58,302 nucleotides of DNA, from positions 1 to 58,302 of the forward strand of contig CASENC010000041.1 in assembly GCA_949289215.1 (NCBI GenBank), written 5' to 3'. Both the position numbers and the translations under genes were made by a program. The DNA is from an uncultured Bacteroidales bacterium. Its GTDB lineage: Bacteria; Bacteroidota; Bacteroidia; Bacteroidales; Muribaculaceae. Positions 32,863 to 41,664 of the stretch are shown in pieces; position 1 is the first letter of the stretch; every line of letters begins with the position of its first letter. The notes beneath the pieces were generated by a model, which saw nothing but the letters and a program-made list of their open reading frames with translations, did not search any database and was not told the origin of the DNA.

Positions 32863-34365
32863 TTAGAACTGGAAATATATGAAAGGCTGGATTTCGCTGC
32901 TTTTCATTTGTATGGCAAGGAAAATTACAGCAACGAGTATCAACCAATAACCAATGACGGGCATCTTCACCATGATGCGTTTGGCTGCTGACTCCCACGA
33001 TGCGGGTAGGAAGTGCAACACAAAACCGATGAGCATGACCACGAGCACTTTCCAATAGCCTTCAACAAGTTGCGGCAACAGTTCGATGTGGAACGAGGTA
33101 CCTATCTGCGTCAACATCGCCATCGAGTTGTCAAAGTCAACGTTGCGGAAGAATATCCAGCACAGGCACACAAAGTGGAACGTGACAACGACACACAACG
33201 TTTGAGCCCAAAATCCGCGTTTCACGCCCACCTTCTGCCCCGTCACTGCCATCCACACCTTATGCACAGCCAATGCCACACCATGCAGCAATCCCCACAA
33301 CACAAAATTCCACGATGCACCGTGCCACAGGCCGCCAAGGAACATGGTTATTATGAGATTGATGTATTGCCGCACTTTCCCCTTGCGGTTGCCGCCAAGT
33401 GAGATATACAGGTAATCCTTGAGCCAACTCGACAGAGAGATGTGCCAACGCCGCCAAAATTCGGTTATCGAAGCCGACTTGTAAGGGCTGTCGAAGTTGA
33501 TGTTGAAATGGAAACCGAGCAGCAACGCGATGCCTATGGCCATGTCGCTGTAGCCCGAGAAGTCGCAATATATCTGCAACGCATAGCCATACAAGCCCAC
33601 AAGGTTTTCGAGTCCAGAATACAGGGCAGGATTGTCGAAAATGCGATCGACGAAATTTATGCTTATGTAGTCGCCAATGACGACCTTCTTGAACAATCCG
33701 CACACTATGAAGTAAACACCCGTGCCAAGCATCTCACGTGTGACCATGAGCGGACGGCGTATTTGCGGAATGAAATCCTTTGCCCGCACTATAGGACCCG
33801 CCACAAGTTGCGGGAAAAACGACACGAAAAAGGCATAATCAACCAGGCGGTCGAGCGGATCGATACGGCGGCGATACACGTCGATGGTATAACTGAGCGA
33901 CTGGAACGTAAAGAACGAAATGCCGACGGGCAAGAATATGTCGAACGGGTCGAAATGCCCGCCGGTGAAATCGGCCCACACCTGTCCGAAGAAATTGGTA
34001 TATTTAAAATAACAAAGCAGCCCGAGGTTAACCGCAAGGCTAAGCGTAACAAGCCATTTGCGAGCCCATCGCCCGTCGGTACAAGCCATCCACCGGGCTA
34101 TGTAATAGTCGCTCACAGTCACCACCGCAAGCAAGAAAAAGAAGAAACCACTGCTCTTGTAATAGAAATAATACGAAAACAGCACCACAAACAATATGCG
34201 GGCATTATCCCTGTGTTCAAGCAAGGTATATACCACAAGGAAACCCGCAAAAAGCCACAAAAAGAAACCGCTGCTGAAAATCATTGGAGCCTTAGGGTCA
34301 TAGACAAGCAGGTTACCCAGGCGCACAAACACATCGGCTATGTAATTCCAGTCAATCATTGTCAT
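32863..34365 (-). CDS. MBOAT family O-acyltransferase
   Basis: 500 aa with about ten membrane helices. The MBOAT core is clear: YCDFSGYSDMAIGIALLLG, FWRRWHISLSSWLKDYLYIS and GGLWHGASWNF, which holds the invariant catalytic His. It belongs to the AlgI/DltB/PatA branch, which passes acyl groups across the inner membrane for transfer to polysaccharides or teichoic-acid-like polymers. Its start overlaps the SGNH-hydrolase-like gene by 14 bp, so the two form an acylation pair. The target polymer is unknown. Confidence 0.9.
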   Translation of the reverse strand: MTMIDWNYIADVFVRLGNLLVYDPKAPMIFSSGFFLWLFAGFLVVYTLLEHRDNARILFVVLFSYYFYYKSSGFFFFLLAVVTVSDYYIARWMACTDGRWARKWLVTLSLAVNLGLLCYFKYTNFFGQVWADFTGGHFDPFDIFLPVGISFFTFQSLSYTIDVYRRRIDPLDRLVDYAFFVSFFPQLVAGPIVRAKDFIPQIRRPLMVTREMLGTGVYFIVCGLFKKVVIGDYISINFVDRIFDNPALYSGLENLVGLYGYALQIYCDFSGYSDMAIGIALLLGFHFNINFDSPYKSASITEFWRRWHISLSSWLKDYLYISLGGNRKGKVRQYINLIITMFLGGLWHGASWNFVLWGLLHGVALAVHKVWMAVTGQKVGVKRGFWAQTLCVVVTFHFVCLCWIFFRNVDFDNSMAMLTQIGTSFHIELLPQLVEGYWKVLVVMLIGFVLHFLPASWESAAKRIMVKMPVIGYWLILVAVIFLAIQMKSSEIQPFIYFQF

Positions 34366-35827
34366 AATCCTCTTTACCTTTCAACAGTGCATCATAGAAA
34401 TATCCGGCAAGGCGACGGCCGCCAAGGAAGTTGATGTGGGTATAATCCCCGTTGGCTTCGCGCGGAGTACCTTCCACCATCTTCACAATGCTGCCCTCAC
34501 CTCCCATTGCGTCAAACAGGCTCCAAAATGCCACGCCACTCTCGGCAGCAATCAGCCGCTGGTATTTCACCATCGCAAGCACGCCGCGCATGGTACGCAT
34601 TTCACCGTCGCGGCGTTCGCAACGGTCGCCCACGCTCACAACCAGTATGCCGCTGCCCGGGCAATCGCGTTTTATGCGCTCTATCACCTCGCACATTCGT
34701 TCCTTGTAGCCTGCATAGTTTGTTATATCCGACGTTATGGCATTAAGGCCATACATAAGCACAATCAAGTCGTAATGCCTAAGACGGTCATATTCGACCA
34801 TATTCGTCTCCGGCACGCCCAAAAGATTGGTACCGGTGGTGCTGCGCATCGAGTAGCAGTCAAGTATTATGCCGCTTCTGCAATCCATGGTTGCGCCATA
34901 AAACGTATAATCATCACCCGTCCGGTCTATCGACCAGCGCACACGCCCCATCTTGCCACCTTCGGCATCTATTGTCAGCATCTGCATTCCTTGTTGCGGC
35001 AATACATCGAATTGTTGCCTGAATTTTCCTCCATCAACCGCTGCCGTCACTGTACACGGAGCCGATGCCCTGAAATATATCGATGACTCGTCGCAACTGT
35101 CAAGACGGCTGTAATATTTGCGCTGCCCGCGCAATTCCACCATCGCCACACTGTCGGGCACAGCATATTCACCCGAAATCGTTTCCCTGCTGCGGTCAAA
35201 ATCATTTCCGGTGACCTTATATGAACTCCACCCAGAGAATGTGTGCCGCACACTGCGGCGGAACCCGTAGGTTTCGGAAGTCACGGGCACATATCCCACT
35301 CCGCAACCGCCGTATTGTTTTTGCAACATCATTCGCAAATCGGCAGTAAGAATATCTCCCTCTATGTATGAGTCGCCGAGCACTGCAATTCGCACCACAC
35401 CGCCCTCGGCGGCCATTCTGTCGAGTGCCTCGTAATAAGGCTCCATGCCGCACCCATCACCCAGGCTGAAATCTTCGATCAAAGCACTGCCTGTTCCGGA
35501 GGCAATGGTGGTATCGGCTTGCGTGACCGCATTCCGTTTCTTTTTTTCAAGCTGCTTGCTTTTTCTTGCAACGGTGTCACCGTCCACCTTCACCGCCGCT
35601 TTCTTGGCTGCAATAATCGAGTCGGCACGGCGGTCTATGATTTCGGCCAGAGCAGCATACTCCGGGTCGGCATTACCGGCCATCGCCGGCTTCAAGTCGG
35701 CAAGAATATCAACCTGCTTCAACGGCACTCCCGATATGGATAGTTGCGGCAACCTGTTCATGGCAAGCAATGCAATAATCACAAGCAACACAAGCCACAG
35801 CACCACATGAAGGTAATTCTTTTTCAT
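34352..35827 (-). CDS. SGNH/GDSL-hydrolase-like membrane-anchored protein (acylation partner)
   Basis: 491 aa from the ATG at 35827. One N-terminal membrane anchor (about 5-25). The SGNH domain (about 140-490) has block I AVLGDSYIEGD with the nucleophile Ser, a block III-like MYGLNAIT and C-terminal THINFLGGRRLAG, where the catalytic His would lie. It resembles AlgJ/AlgX or PatB proteins, which finish O-acetylation of extracellular polysaccharide in the periplasm. It is coupled to the MBOAT gene by a 14-bp overlap. The acetyl acceptor is not identified. Confidence 0.8.
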   Translation of the reverse strand: MKKNYLHVVLWLVLLVIIALLAMNRLPQLSISGVPLKQVDILADLKPAMAGNADPEYAALAEIIDRRADSIIAAKKAAVKVDGDTVARKSKQLEKKKRNAVTQADTTIASGTGSALIEDFSLGDGCGMEPYYEALDRMAAEGGVVRIAVLGDSYIEGDILTADLRMMLQKQYGGCGVGYVPVTSETYGFRRSVRHTFSGWSSYKVTGNDFDRSRETISGEYAVPDSVAMVELRGQRKYYSRLDSCDESSIYFRASAPCTVTAAVDGGKFRQQFDVLPQQGMQMLTIDAEGGKMGRVRWSIDRTGDDYTFYGATMDCRSGIILDCYSMRSTTGTNLLGVPETNMVEYDRLRHYDLIVLMYGLNAITSDITNYAGYKERMCEVIERIKRDCPGSGILVVSVGDRCERRDGEMRTMRGVLAMVKYQRLIAAESGVAFWSLFDAMGGEGSIVKMVEGTPREANGDYTHINFLGGRRLAGYFYDALLKGKEDYDND

Positions 35828-35982
35828 TAAGCATAATTTTGAGCCGGTAAAATTAGCAATTCTTTTCCTACCAATCGCCCTTTCCCACGACATTTCTATC
35901 CCATGAAATTGCTTTGCCGCAAAATTGCCTGCGTTACCTGAATTTTCACAGGTTTATAATATTATAATTACGAGGATTTCAT

Positions 35983-35990
35983 TACTTTTG
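35983..35990 (+). promoter_or_regulatory. Promoter -7 box for the endonuclease I gene
   Basis: TACTTTTG, 26 bp before the ATG at 36017. Confidence 0.55.
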
Positions 35991-36016
35991 TAAGTTTCTA
36001 AACAGGTTTTTAACTC

Positions 36017-37420
36017 ATGAAGCATCACTACATTGCCATGCTGCTTTCGATGGCGGCATTCTCCTTGTCGGCCGAAGTTCCCGAGGGATATTACAACTCG
36101 CTCGAAGGTCTGCGCGACCAGTCGCTTAAAGACAAGTTGCACGAGATCTCAATCAACCACCGGACATTAACTTATAACAGCTTGTGGGATTATTATCCCG
36201 AAACCGACGCTTATCCCGAACGTGTGAACGGACGGCTGTTGGTATGGGATATGTATTCCGACAACTGGAACACACAACAATACTACTATTACGGCGGAAC
36301 ATCGGGCCTTAACCGCGAACACTCGGTACCAAAAAGCTGGTGGGGCTCGGGCAACGATGCCATATATAATTACACTGCCGGAACCGACATCATGCACATA
36401 GTGCCATCGGACGGCGAAGCCAATATGGCAAAATCAAACTACCCTCTTGGCGAGGTTGATGAAACCACATTCGACAACGGCACAAGCATGGTGGGCTTCC
36501 CTGTAGCCGGGCAAGGCGGTGGTTCTTCACGAGTATTCGAGCCTGATGACGAATACAAGGGCGATTTTGCGCGCATATACTTCTACATGGTTACTTGTTA
36601 CCAGGATTACGAATGGAGAAAAGAATATGGATATATGTTTACCAACAGTACCTACCTGTCGCTGCAAAACTGGGCAACCGACTTGTTGCTCGAATGGTCG
36701 CGCAACGACCCTGTGAGCCAAAAAGAGATTGACCGTAATGATGCGGTATATAAAATACAAGGCAATCGCAACCCGTTTGTCGATGATCCCGAACTTGTGG
36801 AATACATCTGGGGCAACAGGAAAGGTGAAGAATACAGCCTGGAACACTATGAGGGCGACCCGGGTCTGACAAGCCCAATACATGACAGCAAACTGAACTT
36901 CGGCGAAGTGGCCGCAGGCTCATCTAAAAGTATGCAGCTGCTCGTGAAGGGCAATGGAATTACAAGCAAAGTAGATGTAGCTATATACAAAGGCGACACC
37001 ACGATGTTTGACATTGCCACGAGAACCATTCCTGCTGCTAATGTCAACTCATCGGCAGGCTACAATTTAACAGTGACATACTCCCCCACCGAGGTTGGCA
37101 ACCATAAGGCCCGATTGCTGCTTTCATTCGGCAACAACGGTCAGGTGTGTATCGACCTCATTGGAGCCACAACCGGTATGTCGGGCATGGAACAAATAGA
37201 TACCGACAAAAAGCGCCTCATCGTAAGCACATATGACGGTGGACTTGTGCGCTTCACTTGCAGCGCACCACACACAGGCGGGCGCATATATGACATAAGC
37301 GGACGATTGGTGCGTACCTTGCCGACAATCGAACACGGAACTATGATAGGCCTTCCCCGCGGGGCTTATATCGTCATCACCGACCAACAGCGTACCCCTG
37401 TAAAAATACTGGTGCGATAA
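36017..37420 (+). CDS. Secreted endonuclease I family nuclease with T9SS-type tail
   Basis: 467 aa with a signal peptide (residues 1-18). The endonuclease I domain (about 25-275) has the active-site segment GLNREHSVPKSWW (His-metal type), TDIMHIVPSDGEANMAKSNY, the PLGEV turn and GNRNPFVDDPELVEYIWG. A beta-sandwich follows (about 285-385), then a C-terminal module (about 400-467) with GGRIYDISGRLVRTL and LPRGAYIVI that matches the T9SS type A sorting pattern. It probably degrades extracellular DNA or RNA for nutrients or biofilm turnover. It is a single-gene unit with a strong terminator. Confidence 0.9.
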   Translation: MKHHYIAMLLSMAAFSLSAEVPEGYYNSLEGLRDQSLKDKLHEISINHRTLTYNSLWDYYPETDAYPERVNGRLLVWDMYSDNWNTQQYYYYGGTSGLNREHSVPKSWWGSGNDAIYNYTAGTDIMHIVPSDGEANMAKSNYPLGEVDETTFDNGTSMVGFPVAGQGGGSSRVFEPDDEYKGDFARIYFYMVTCYQDYEWRKEYGYMFTNSTYLSLQNWATDLLLEWSRNDPVSQKEIDRNDAVYKIQGNRNPFVDDPELVEYIWGNRKGEEYSLEHYEGDPGLTSPIHDSKLNFGEVAAGSSKSMQLLVKGNGITSKVDVAIYKGDTTMFDIATRTIPAANVNSSAGYNLTVTYSPTEVGNHKARLLLSFGNNGQVCIDLIGATTGMSGMEQIDTDKKRLIVSTYDGGLVRFTCSAPHTGGRIYDISGRLVRTLPTIEHGTMIGLPRGAYIVITDQQRTPVKILVR

Positions 37421-37435
37421 CACATCTCACCACAA

Positions 37436-37480
37436 AGTGTGGGGGTGTTGAAATTTTTACAACACCCCCCACTCTTTTTA
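37436..37480 (+). terminator. Terminator of the endonuclease gene
   Basis: gggggtgttg (37441-37450) pairs with caacaccccc (37460-37469), extended by agtg/cact, and is followed by ctttttatt. It lies 15 bp after the stop. Confidence 0.85.
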
Positions 37481-37518
37481 TTCCATAGGTTATAATTGCA
37501 CGCGAGTTATATATTTAT

Positions 37519-37526
37519 TATCTTTG
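37519..37526 (+). promoter_or_regulatory. Promoter -7 box for the DUF4595-like lipoprotein
   Basis: TATCTTTG with ATTG 20 bp upstream. The ATG at 37675 lies about 140 nt beyond the predicted start, so the leader is unusually long. It contains a possible long-range pairing (37550-37557 with 37610-37617). Confidence 0.5.
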
Positions 37527-37674
37527 CCCTTGTTGAGTTGATAAATCAAAAAAGTGTTATTGCGAGACTATCTGCACAAGTGCATCTAAGATAAACCAAT
37601 ACAATCCTCACACTTTTCTGTTTTTTATTAATACTGTCTTTTTAGGGGATTGAAAGGCACATATAACAGCTATT

Positions 37675-38427
37675 ATGAGTAACACATTCAAATTAATCTG
37701 CGTATCACTTACATTGGCATCAATGGCTCTTGGCTTAGCGGCATGTGGCGATGACAACGAACCTACAACCGGCACACAACCACCCACCGGCAGTGGTGAA
37801 ACAACTACCGGGATAGGGATAAAAGCCATCAACGGGAACCCTCTCACCTACAACAAAGCCGGGCAACTAATCTCAATTACACTCGAAGGTTTAGGGTATG
37901 GAAACATCACCTCAAACTTCAGTTACAACGAAAACACCGTGACCATGACCGAAAGCGGCTGCTCCACAGTATTTGAAATAGGTGAAAACGGTTTCGCAAC
38001 AAAAGCTACCATAACATACGTAGGAGAACCTCCATACTACTGTGATTTCACCTACAACAGCGACGGACAGATGACATCGGCAACATATAGCAACGACGTG
38101 GACGGAGCATACTCAACAACAATCATCACATACACCGATGGAGACATAACAGCAGTAATAACCGATGATGTGGAAAACAACTACGGATACGAAAATAACA
38201 TCGAAAACAAGGGAAAGATAATGTTTTTCGACACCATATACGGCATCGACTTGGATGCCATGCAGGCAGCATACTTCGCAGGGATACTTGGCAACCCAAC
38301 CAAGCACCTGCCCACAAGCTCCAATTACAGCACATACGTTTGGGAACTTAACGAAGACTCATTGCCTACAAAATTCACAAGCTATTACGGTAACGCCGAA
38401 GACAACGTGCTGACATTTGAATGGTAA
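37675..38427 (+). CDS. DUF4595-like lipoprotein
   Basis: 250 aa with a lipoprotein signal (lipobox LAAC, Cys at residue 24) and a low-complexity Thr/Pro/Gly linker (about 28-48). The remainder consists of short beta-hairpin repeats such as FTYNSDGQMTSATYSND and SYNENTVTMTES, the style of RHS-like or DUF4595 surface lipoproteins of Bacteroidales. The function is unknown. The final segment YVWELNEDSLPTKFTSYYGN is typical of these families. It is a single-gene unit with a long 5' leader. Confidence 0.7.
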   Translation: MSNTFKLICVSLTLASMALGLAACGDDNEPTTGTQPPTGSGETTTGIGIKAINGNPLTYNKAGQLISITLEGLGYGNITSNFSYNENTVTMTESGCSTVFEIGENGFATKATITYVGEPPYYCDFTYNSDGQMTSATYSNDVDGAYSTTIITYTDGDITAVITDDVENNYGYENNIENKGKIMFFDTIYGIDLDAMQAAYFAGILGNPTKHLPTSSNYSTYVWELNEDSLPTKFTSYYGNAEDNVLTFEW

Positions 38428-38459
38428 CCGTATTTTAGAAAGTTTGCATATACTACAGT

Positions 38460-38502
38460 ATCGAGGGCATGGCACAGGGTATTGCGCCACGCCCTCGATG
38501 AT
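38460..38502. terminator. Hairpin between convergent lipoprotein and deoC
   Basis: atcgagggc pairs with gccctcgat, with partial inner pairing. There is no clear T run on either side, so termination is only likely from position between two convergent genes. Confidence 0.4.
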
Positions 38503-38525
38503 TATCGTTGTCGCTTCAAATAATT

Positions 38526-39455
38526 TCAGAACGGAACTGCGCCGTTACCCGTAATGTCGGCAAACAGGTTGTTGGCAAGGCTTGATGCTCCAATACGGAA
38601 ATATTCGTTGGTGAGCCATTTTTCGCCAAGCACTTCCTTGACTATGGTGTAATACTTCAGCGCATCTTCGGTGGTACGCACACCGCCCGAGACCTTAAAA
38701 CCAACCATGCGGCCGTGACGCTCGTAATATTCCTTGATGCATTGGCACATCACCCATGCAGCTTCGAGCGTGGCACCGGGATATATTTTTCCGGTCGAAG
38801 TCTTGATGAAGTCGGCACCGGAATACATCGACAAGATGGATGCAATCTTGATGTTTTCGGCACATTTCAATGCACCGGTCTCAAGTATTACCTTCAATCG
38901 GGCACTGCCTGCAGCTTCCTTGATTTCCGAAATTTCGTCGCAAAGGTCCTCATATGCCCCGTCGGCAAAATATCCCAGATTAAACACAATATCAACTTCG
39001 TCGGCACCATCGGCCACGGCAAGCGCAGTTTCGGCGCACTTCACTTCAAGATGCGCCTGAGAAGAGGGGAAATTAGCCGAACAAACGGCTATGTTCACCT
39101 CGCTCACTTCAAGGTTCTGGCGTACCACATCGGCAAAATTTGAATATACGCATATTGCAGCCACATTGGGGTATTGCGGATAATTCTCTTCAAAATCGTT
39201 AACCTTGCGAGTGAATGCTGCCACCGACCGTTCACTGTCGGTACTGTTAAGCGTGGTAAGGTCGATACAGTTAAACATAAACCTGTAAACGCTCTCCGAA
39301 CGGTTCTCGTCGAGATGCTCAGCAAGCAGCCGTTCCACGCTGTTCTTCACCTGCAAGTCATCGACAGTTACATTACTTTCGTTGATTGCCTGCGTGTATT
39401 TGTCGGTAGCAGGCTGCCCGTCATGCTCGTGGTCATGAATGTGATCGTGTTCCAT
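38526..39455 (-). CDS. Deoxyribose-phosphate aldolase
   Basis: 309 aa. The TIM barrel contains the catalytic segment DFIKTSTGK, with the Schiff-base Lys, and GFKVSGGVRTTEDAL, with the second Lys. DEVDIVFNLG marks the strand-3 aspartate region. It splits 2-deoxyribose-5-phosphate into acetaldehyde and glyceraldehyde-3-phosphate in nucleoside salvage. The N-terminus is unusual: HDHIHDHEHDG within the first 13 residues, a histidine cluster that could bind metal, followed by a helical extension. It lies 28 bp behind the TOPRIM gene and may share its transcript; no own promoter was found. Confidence 0.9.
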   Translation of the reverse strand: MEHDHIHDHEHDGQPATDKYTQAINESNVTVDDLQVKNSVERLLAEHLDENRSESVYRFMFNCIDLTTLNSTDSERSVAAFTRKVNDFEENYPQYPNVAAICVYSNFADVVRQNLEVSEVNIAVCSANFPSSQAHLEVKCAETALAVADGADEVDIVFNLGYFADGAYEDLCDEISEIKEAAGSARLKVILETGALKCAENIKIASILSMYSGADFIKTSTGKIYPGATLEAAWVMCQCIKEYYERHGRMVGFKVSGGVRTTEDALKYYTIVKEVLGEKWLTNEYFRIGASSLANNLFADITGNGAVPF

Positions 39456-39483
39456 AAAACTTATATTCTTGTTATTATTTATT

Positions 39484-40122
39484 CTAATTAAACAATCTGT
39501 TCAACCAATCAATGAAATCGTGGCAAACGTGAGAATCGGTTGTCAAATACTTCTTGGTAACAGCCAAGCCCATGGGTGTGCCCGGATCTTCCTGCCATGC
39601 AAGCCATGTGTGAATGCGAGCCTTCTCGTGATGCCCCGCAGGATATTTGTTGAGTCTCTTGATTTCAATTTCACTCAACACTTTGTCGGCAACCGGAAGC
39701 AAACAATCATTCTCAGGGACCAAACAAGAAACAAAATTCTCCAACATGCCATCAGTGCCGTTATCCGGCATAATCCATAAACCGAACTTCATGTCATCGG
39801 CAATCTGTGGATTTATTATCAAGCCATCAGACGGACAAGAAACCGGAATATCGGCATATCTGCCGGATTTTATCAATATTTCCCGTACTGCTTGCCAACG
39901 ACTGCCCATACTTGCATCGGCATCAGCAACCACTCCGATTGCTTTTGTTTCTCCGGCACCTTTCAACCACACAGGAAGCCCCATCAATATATTTTCTATG
40001 CCATTGCAATCTTTTATCTTAAAAGATTCTCTTACCTTAAAATGTTCACATAAAGCCGAAACAACATGAAGGTCGTCATTGCCTTCAACCAACAACATTT
40101 GGTTACAGTCACTCCGTTTCAT
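39484..40122 (-). CDS. TOPRIM-like DUF3226 protein, partner of the AAA ATPase
   Basis: 212 aa. TOPRIM motifs are visible: LLVEGNDD (about 10-17, acidic residue) and VVADADAS (about 64-71, DxD). The overall pattern resembles DUF3226, a TOPRIM nuclease-like family. The start overlaps the stop of the ATPase gene by 4 bp. Paired AAA ATPase and TOPRIM proteins occur in anti-phage systems (OLD, Gabija, PARIS, AbiL), where the ATPase senses infection and the TOPRIM protein cuts nucleic acid. Activity here is inferred, not shown. Confidence 0.75.
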   Translation of the reverse strand: MKRSDCNQMLLVEGNDDLHVVSALCEHFKVRESFKIKDCNGIENILMGLPVWLKGAGETKAIGVVADADASMGSRWQAVREILIKSGRYADIPVSCPSDGLIINPQIADDMKFGLWIMPDNGTDGMLENFVSCLVPENDCLLPVADKVLSEIEIKRLNKYPAGHHEKARIHTWLAWQEDPGTPMGLAVTKKYLTTDSHVCHDFIDWLNRLFN

Positions 40123-41219
40123 CTGATTTCGATATTTTGAGCCGCCACAATTTCAAGTTCATCAGCATTGTATTCTACGGCTCTGATTTTATCATTGCGG
40201 CATTCAAGTCTTATATACTGTCCAACTTCTGCATTACAAGGCATCGATAACACTTTACCAAAACTGCTTATACAGTCGGAACTGTGAGTAGTGGCAAAAA
40301 CCTGTACATTTAGCCTGACAGCCAGGTCAAAGATAACAGTCCACAATTGCTTTTGGACGGTATAATGCAATCCGTTGTCAATTTCATCGATCAATACACA
40401 CCCATTTTCGCAATTCACCAATGCTAATATAATCGACAAAATGTGGTTTATACCGTCACCCATGCCTCGCAATGGCAACCTTCGTTTCACTCCTTTCACT
40501 TTTACCACAGGATACCTGTCCCTGTAAGCAGGAGCTTCCAGGAAAGCCAGACTTTCTATCCCCGGTTCTATTATTTGCAAAGCACGTATTACATCATCTT
40601 CCTTATCGGTTAAGGCGATATTGTCCCAATATTTCGAGACGTATTGGTTTTTATCAATATTCGGTTCTACTACAACGTAATTCTCTATATCCGGCCTTTG
40701 AACCGATTCACCAAATCCGAACCTGTATAATTTACGATCAAGAGGAAGCAGTGCTCTATTTTGCGCGCCACGGACTATTTCAAGGCCTATGGCAGTATCA
40801 ATCCCCGAATAGCTGTCGGGAGACAACACCAAGCGTTTCCTTGATACGCCATTTTCCATGCTTTCCATTTGTACTTCATAGCGCACAAATCGAATCGACA
40901 TGGCATTATCCCCATCGTTAACCGATATGACATTACTATCATCAATATTACAATTACGGGCAGTGAACAACGAAGACAAGGCATCGATATTCAGTTTCAA
41001 CAATTCGGCACTTTCATCAGGCGACGGCGTTTTATATATTTCATCCCGTCCTTTAAGTATAGAGAACAACGCCGAATTGGTTATATTAAGCTCCAATGCC
41101 TCCAATAGCGATGATTTACCGACATTATTTTTGCCCGAAATCAAATTCACCCGGGAAAATATGGGTATGTTCAATCCCGACAAATTCTTGAAATTATGAA
41201 TATCGATTGATTGTATCAT
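40119..41219 (-). CDS. AAA ATPase (AAA_21/AAA_15, RecF/OLD-like)
   Basis: 366 aa. Opening MIQSIDIHNFKNLSGLNI is typical of SMC/RecF/OLD ATPases. Walker A is SGKNNVGKSS (about 28-37). The signature-like LPLRGMGDGINHILSIILAL is followed by Walker B CVLIDEIDNGLHY and the D-loop/His switch FATTHSSDC. The middle part is not a coiled coil, so it is not a classical SMC. It has its own -7 box (41249-41256) and is directly coupled to the DUF3226 TOPRIM gene. Together they form a two-gene module of probable defensive function. Confidence 0.85.
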   Translation of the reverse strand: MIQSIDIHNFKNLSGLNIPIFSRVNLISGKNNVGKSSLLEALELNITNSALFSILKGRDEIYKTPSPDESAELLKLNIDALSSLFTARNCNIDDSNVISVNDGDNAMSIRFVRYEVQMESMENGVSRKRLVLSPDSYSGIDTAIGLEIVRGAQNRALLPLDRKLYRFGFGESVQRPDIENYVVVEPNIDKNQYVSKYWDNIALTDKEDDVIRALQIIEPGIESLAFLEAPAYRDRYPVVKVKGVKRRLPLRGMGDGINHILSIILALVNCENGCVLIDEIDNGLHYTVQKQLWTVIFDLAVRLNVQVFATTHSSDCISSFGKVLSMPCNAEVGQYIRLECRNDKIRAVEYNADELEIVAAQNIEIR

Positions 41220-41248
41220 ATCAAATGCCTATAAATGGTCATATAACA

Positions 41249-41256
41249 CAAAGATA
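41249..41256 (-). promoter_or_regulatory. Promoter -7 box for the ATPase/TOPRIM pair
   Basis: TATCTTTG on the minus strand, 29 bp before the ATG at 41219. It separates this module from the upstream apt-uvrC-dtd-mazG run. Confidence 0.55.
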
Positions 41257-41325
41257 GGGAATTTATTTAAATACCCTGTCTTTTTGTCAAATTGTTTTTT
41301 GAAAATTACGTTGCGATTTGCCCCG

Positions 41326-41652
41326 TTATCGTAATTTCGGATTTTGTAGGTGGCGAGTGCTGTCACGGCCGGTTTTCTTCTCGAAACTGGCTTCAAGAGC
41401 CGCAGTGAGATTTACCCCCGTCTGATTGGCGATGCAAATCAGCACCCACAGCACATCGGCAAGTTCTTCGGGGAGAGAATCGGCATTCTCTCCCGGCTTG
41501 AACGACTGATCTCCATAACGACGCGCCATTATCCGAGCCAACTCTCCCACTTCCTCGGTCAATACGGCCATATTGGTGAGTTCGCTGAAATAGCGCACCC
41601 CATAGGTGCGTATCCATGCGTCAACACGCTGTTGAGCTTCATCGAGTGTCAT
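41326..41652 (-). CDS. MazG-like nucleotide pyrophosphohydrolase
   Basis: 108 aa, the usual size for single-domain MazG-like enzymes. The two acidic helices binding magnesium are LTEEVGELARIM (about 30-41) and LPEELADVLWVLICIAN (about 60-76). Such enzymes hydrolyse (d)NTPs to monophosphates and protect against aberrant nucleotides. It follows dtd after 12 bp and is the last gene of the run apt-uvrC-dtd-mazG. Substrate preference is not readable from the sequence. Confidence 0.88.
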   Translation of the reverse strand: MTLDEAQQRVDAWIRTYGVRYFSELTNMAVLTEEVGELARIMARRYGDQSFKPGENADSLPEELADVLWVLICIANQTGVNLTAALEASFEKKTGRDSTRHLQNPKLR

Positions 41653-41664
41653 AATATCCCAAAT

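Noticed and set aside
33442-34434. 330-codon plus-strand frame opposite the MBOAT gene
   Set aside because: It is charged and featureless, created by antisense of membrane helices.
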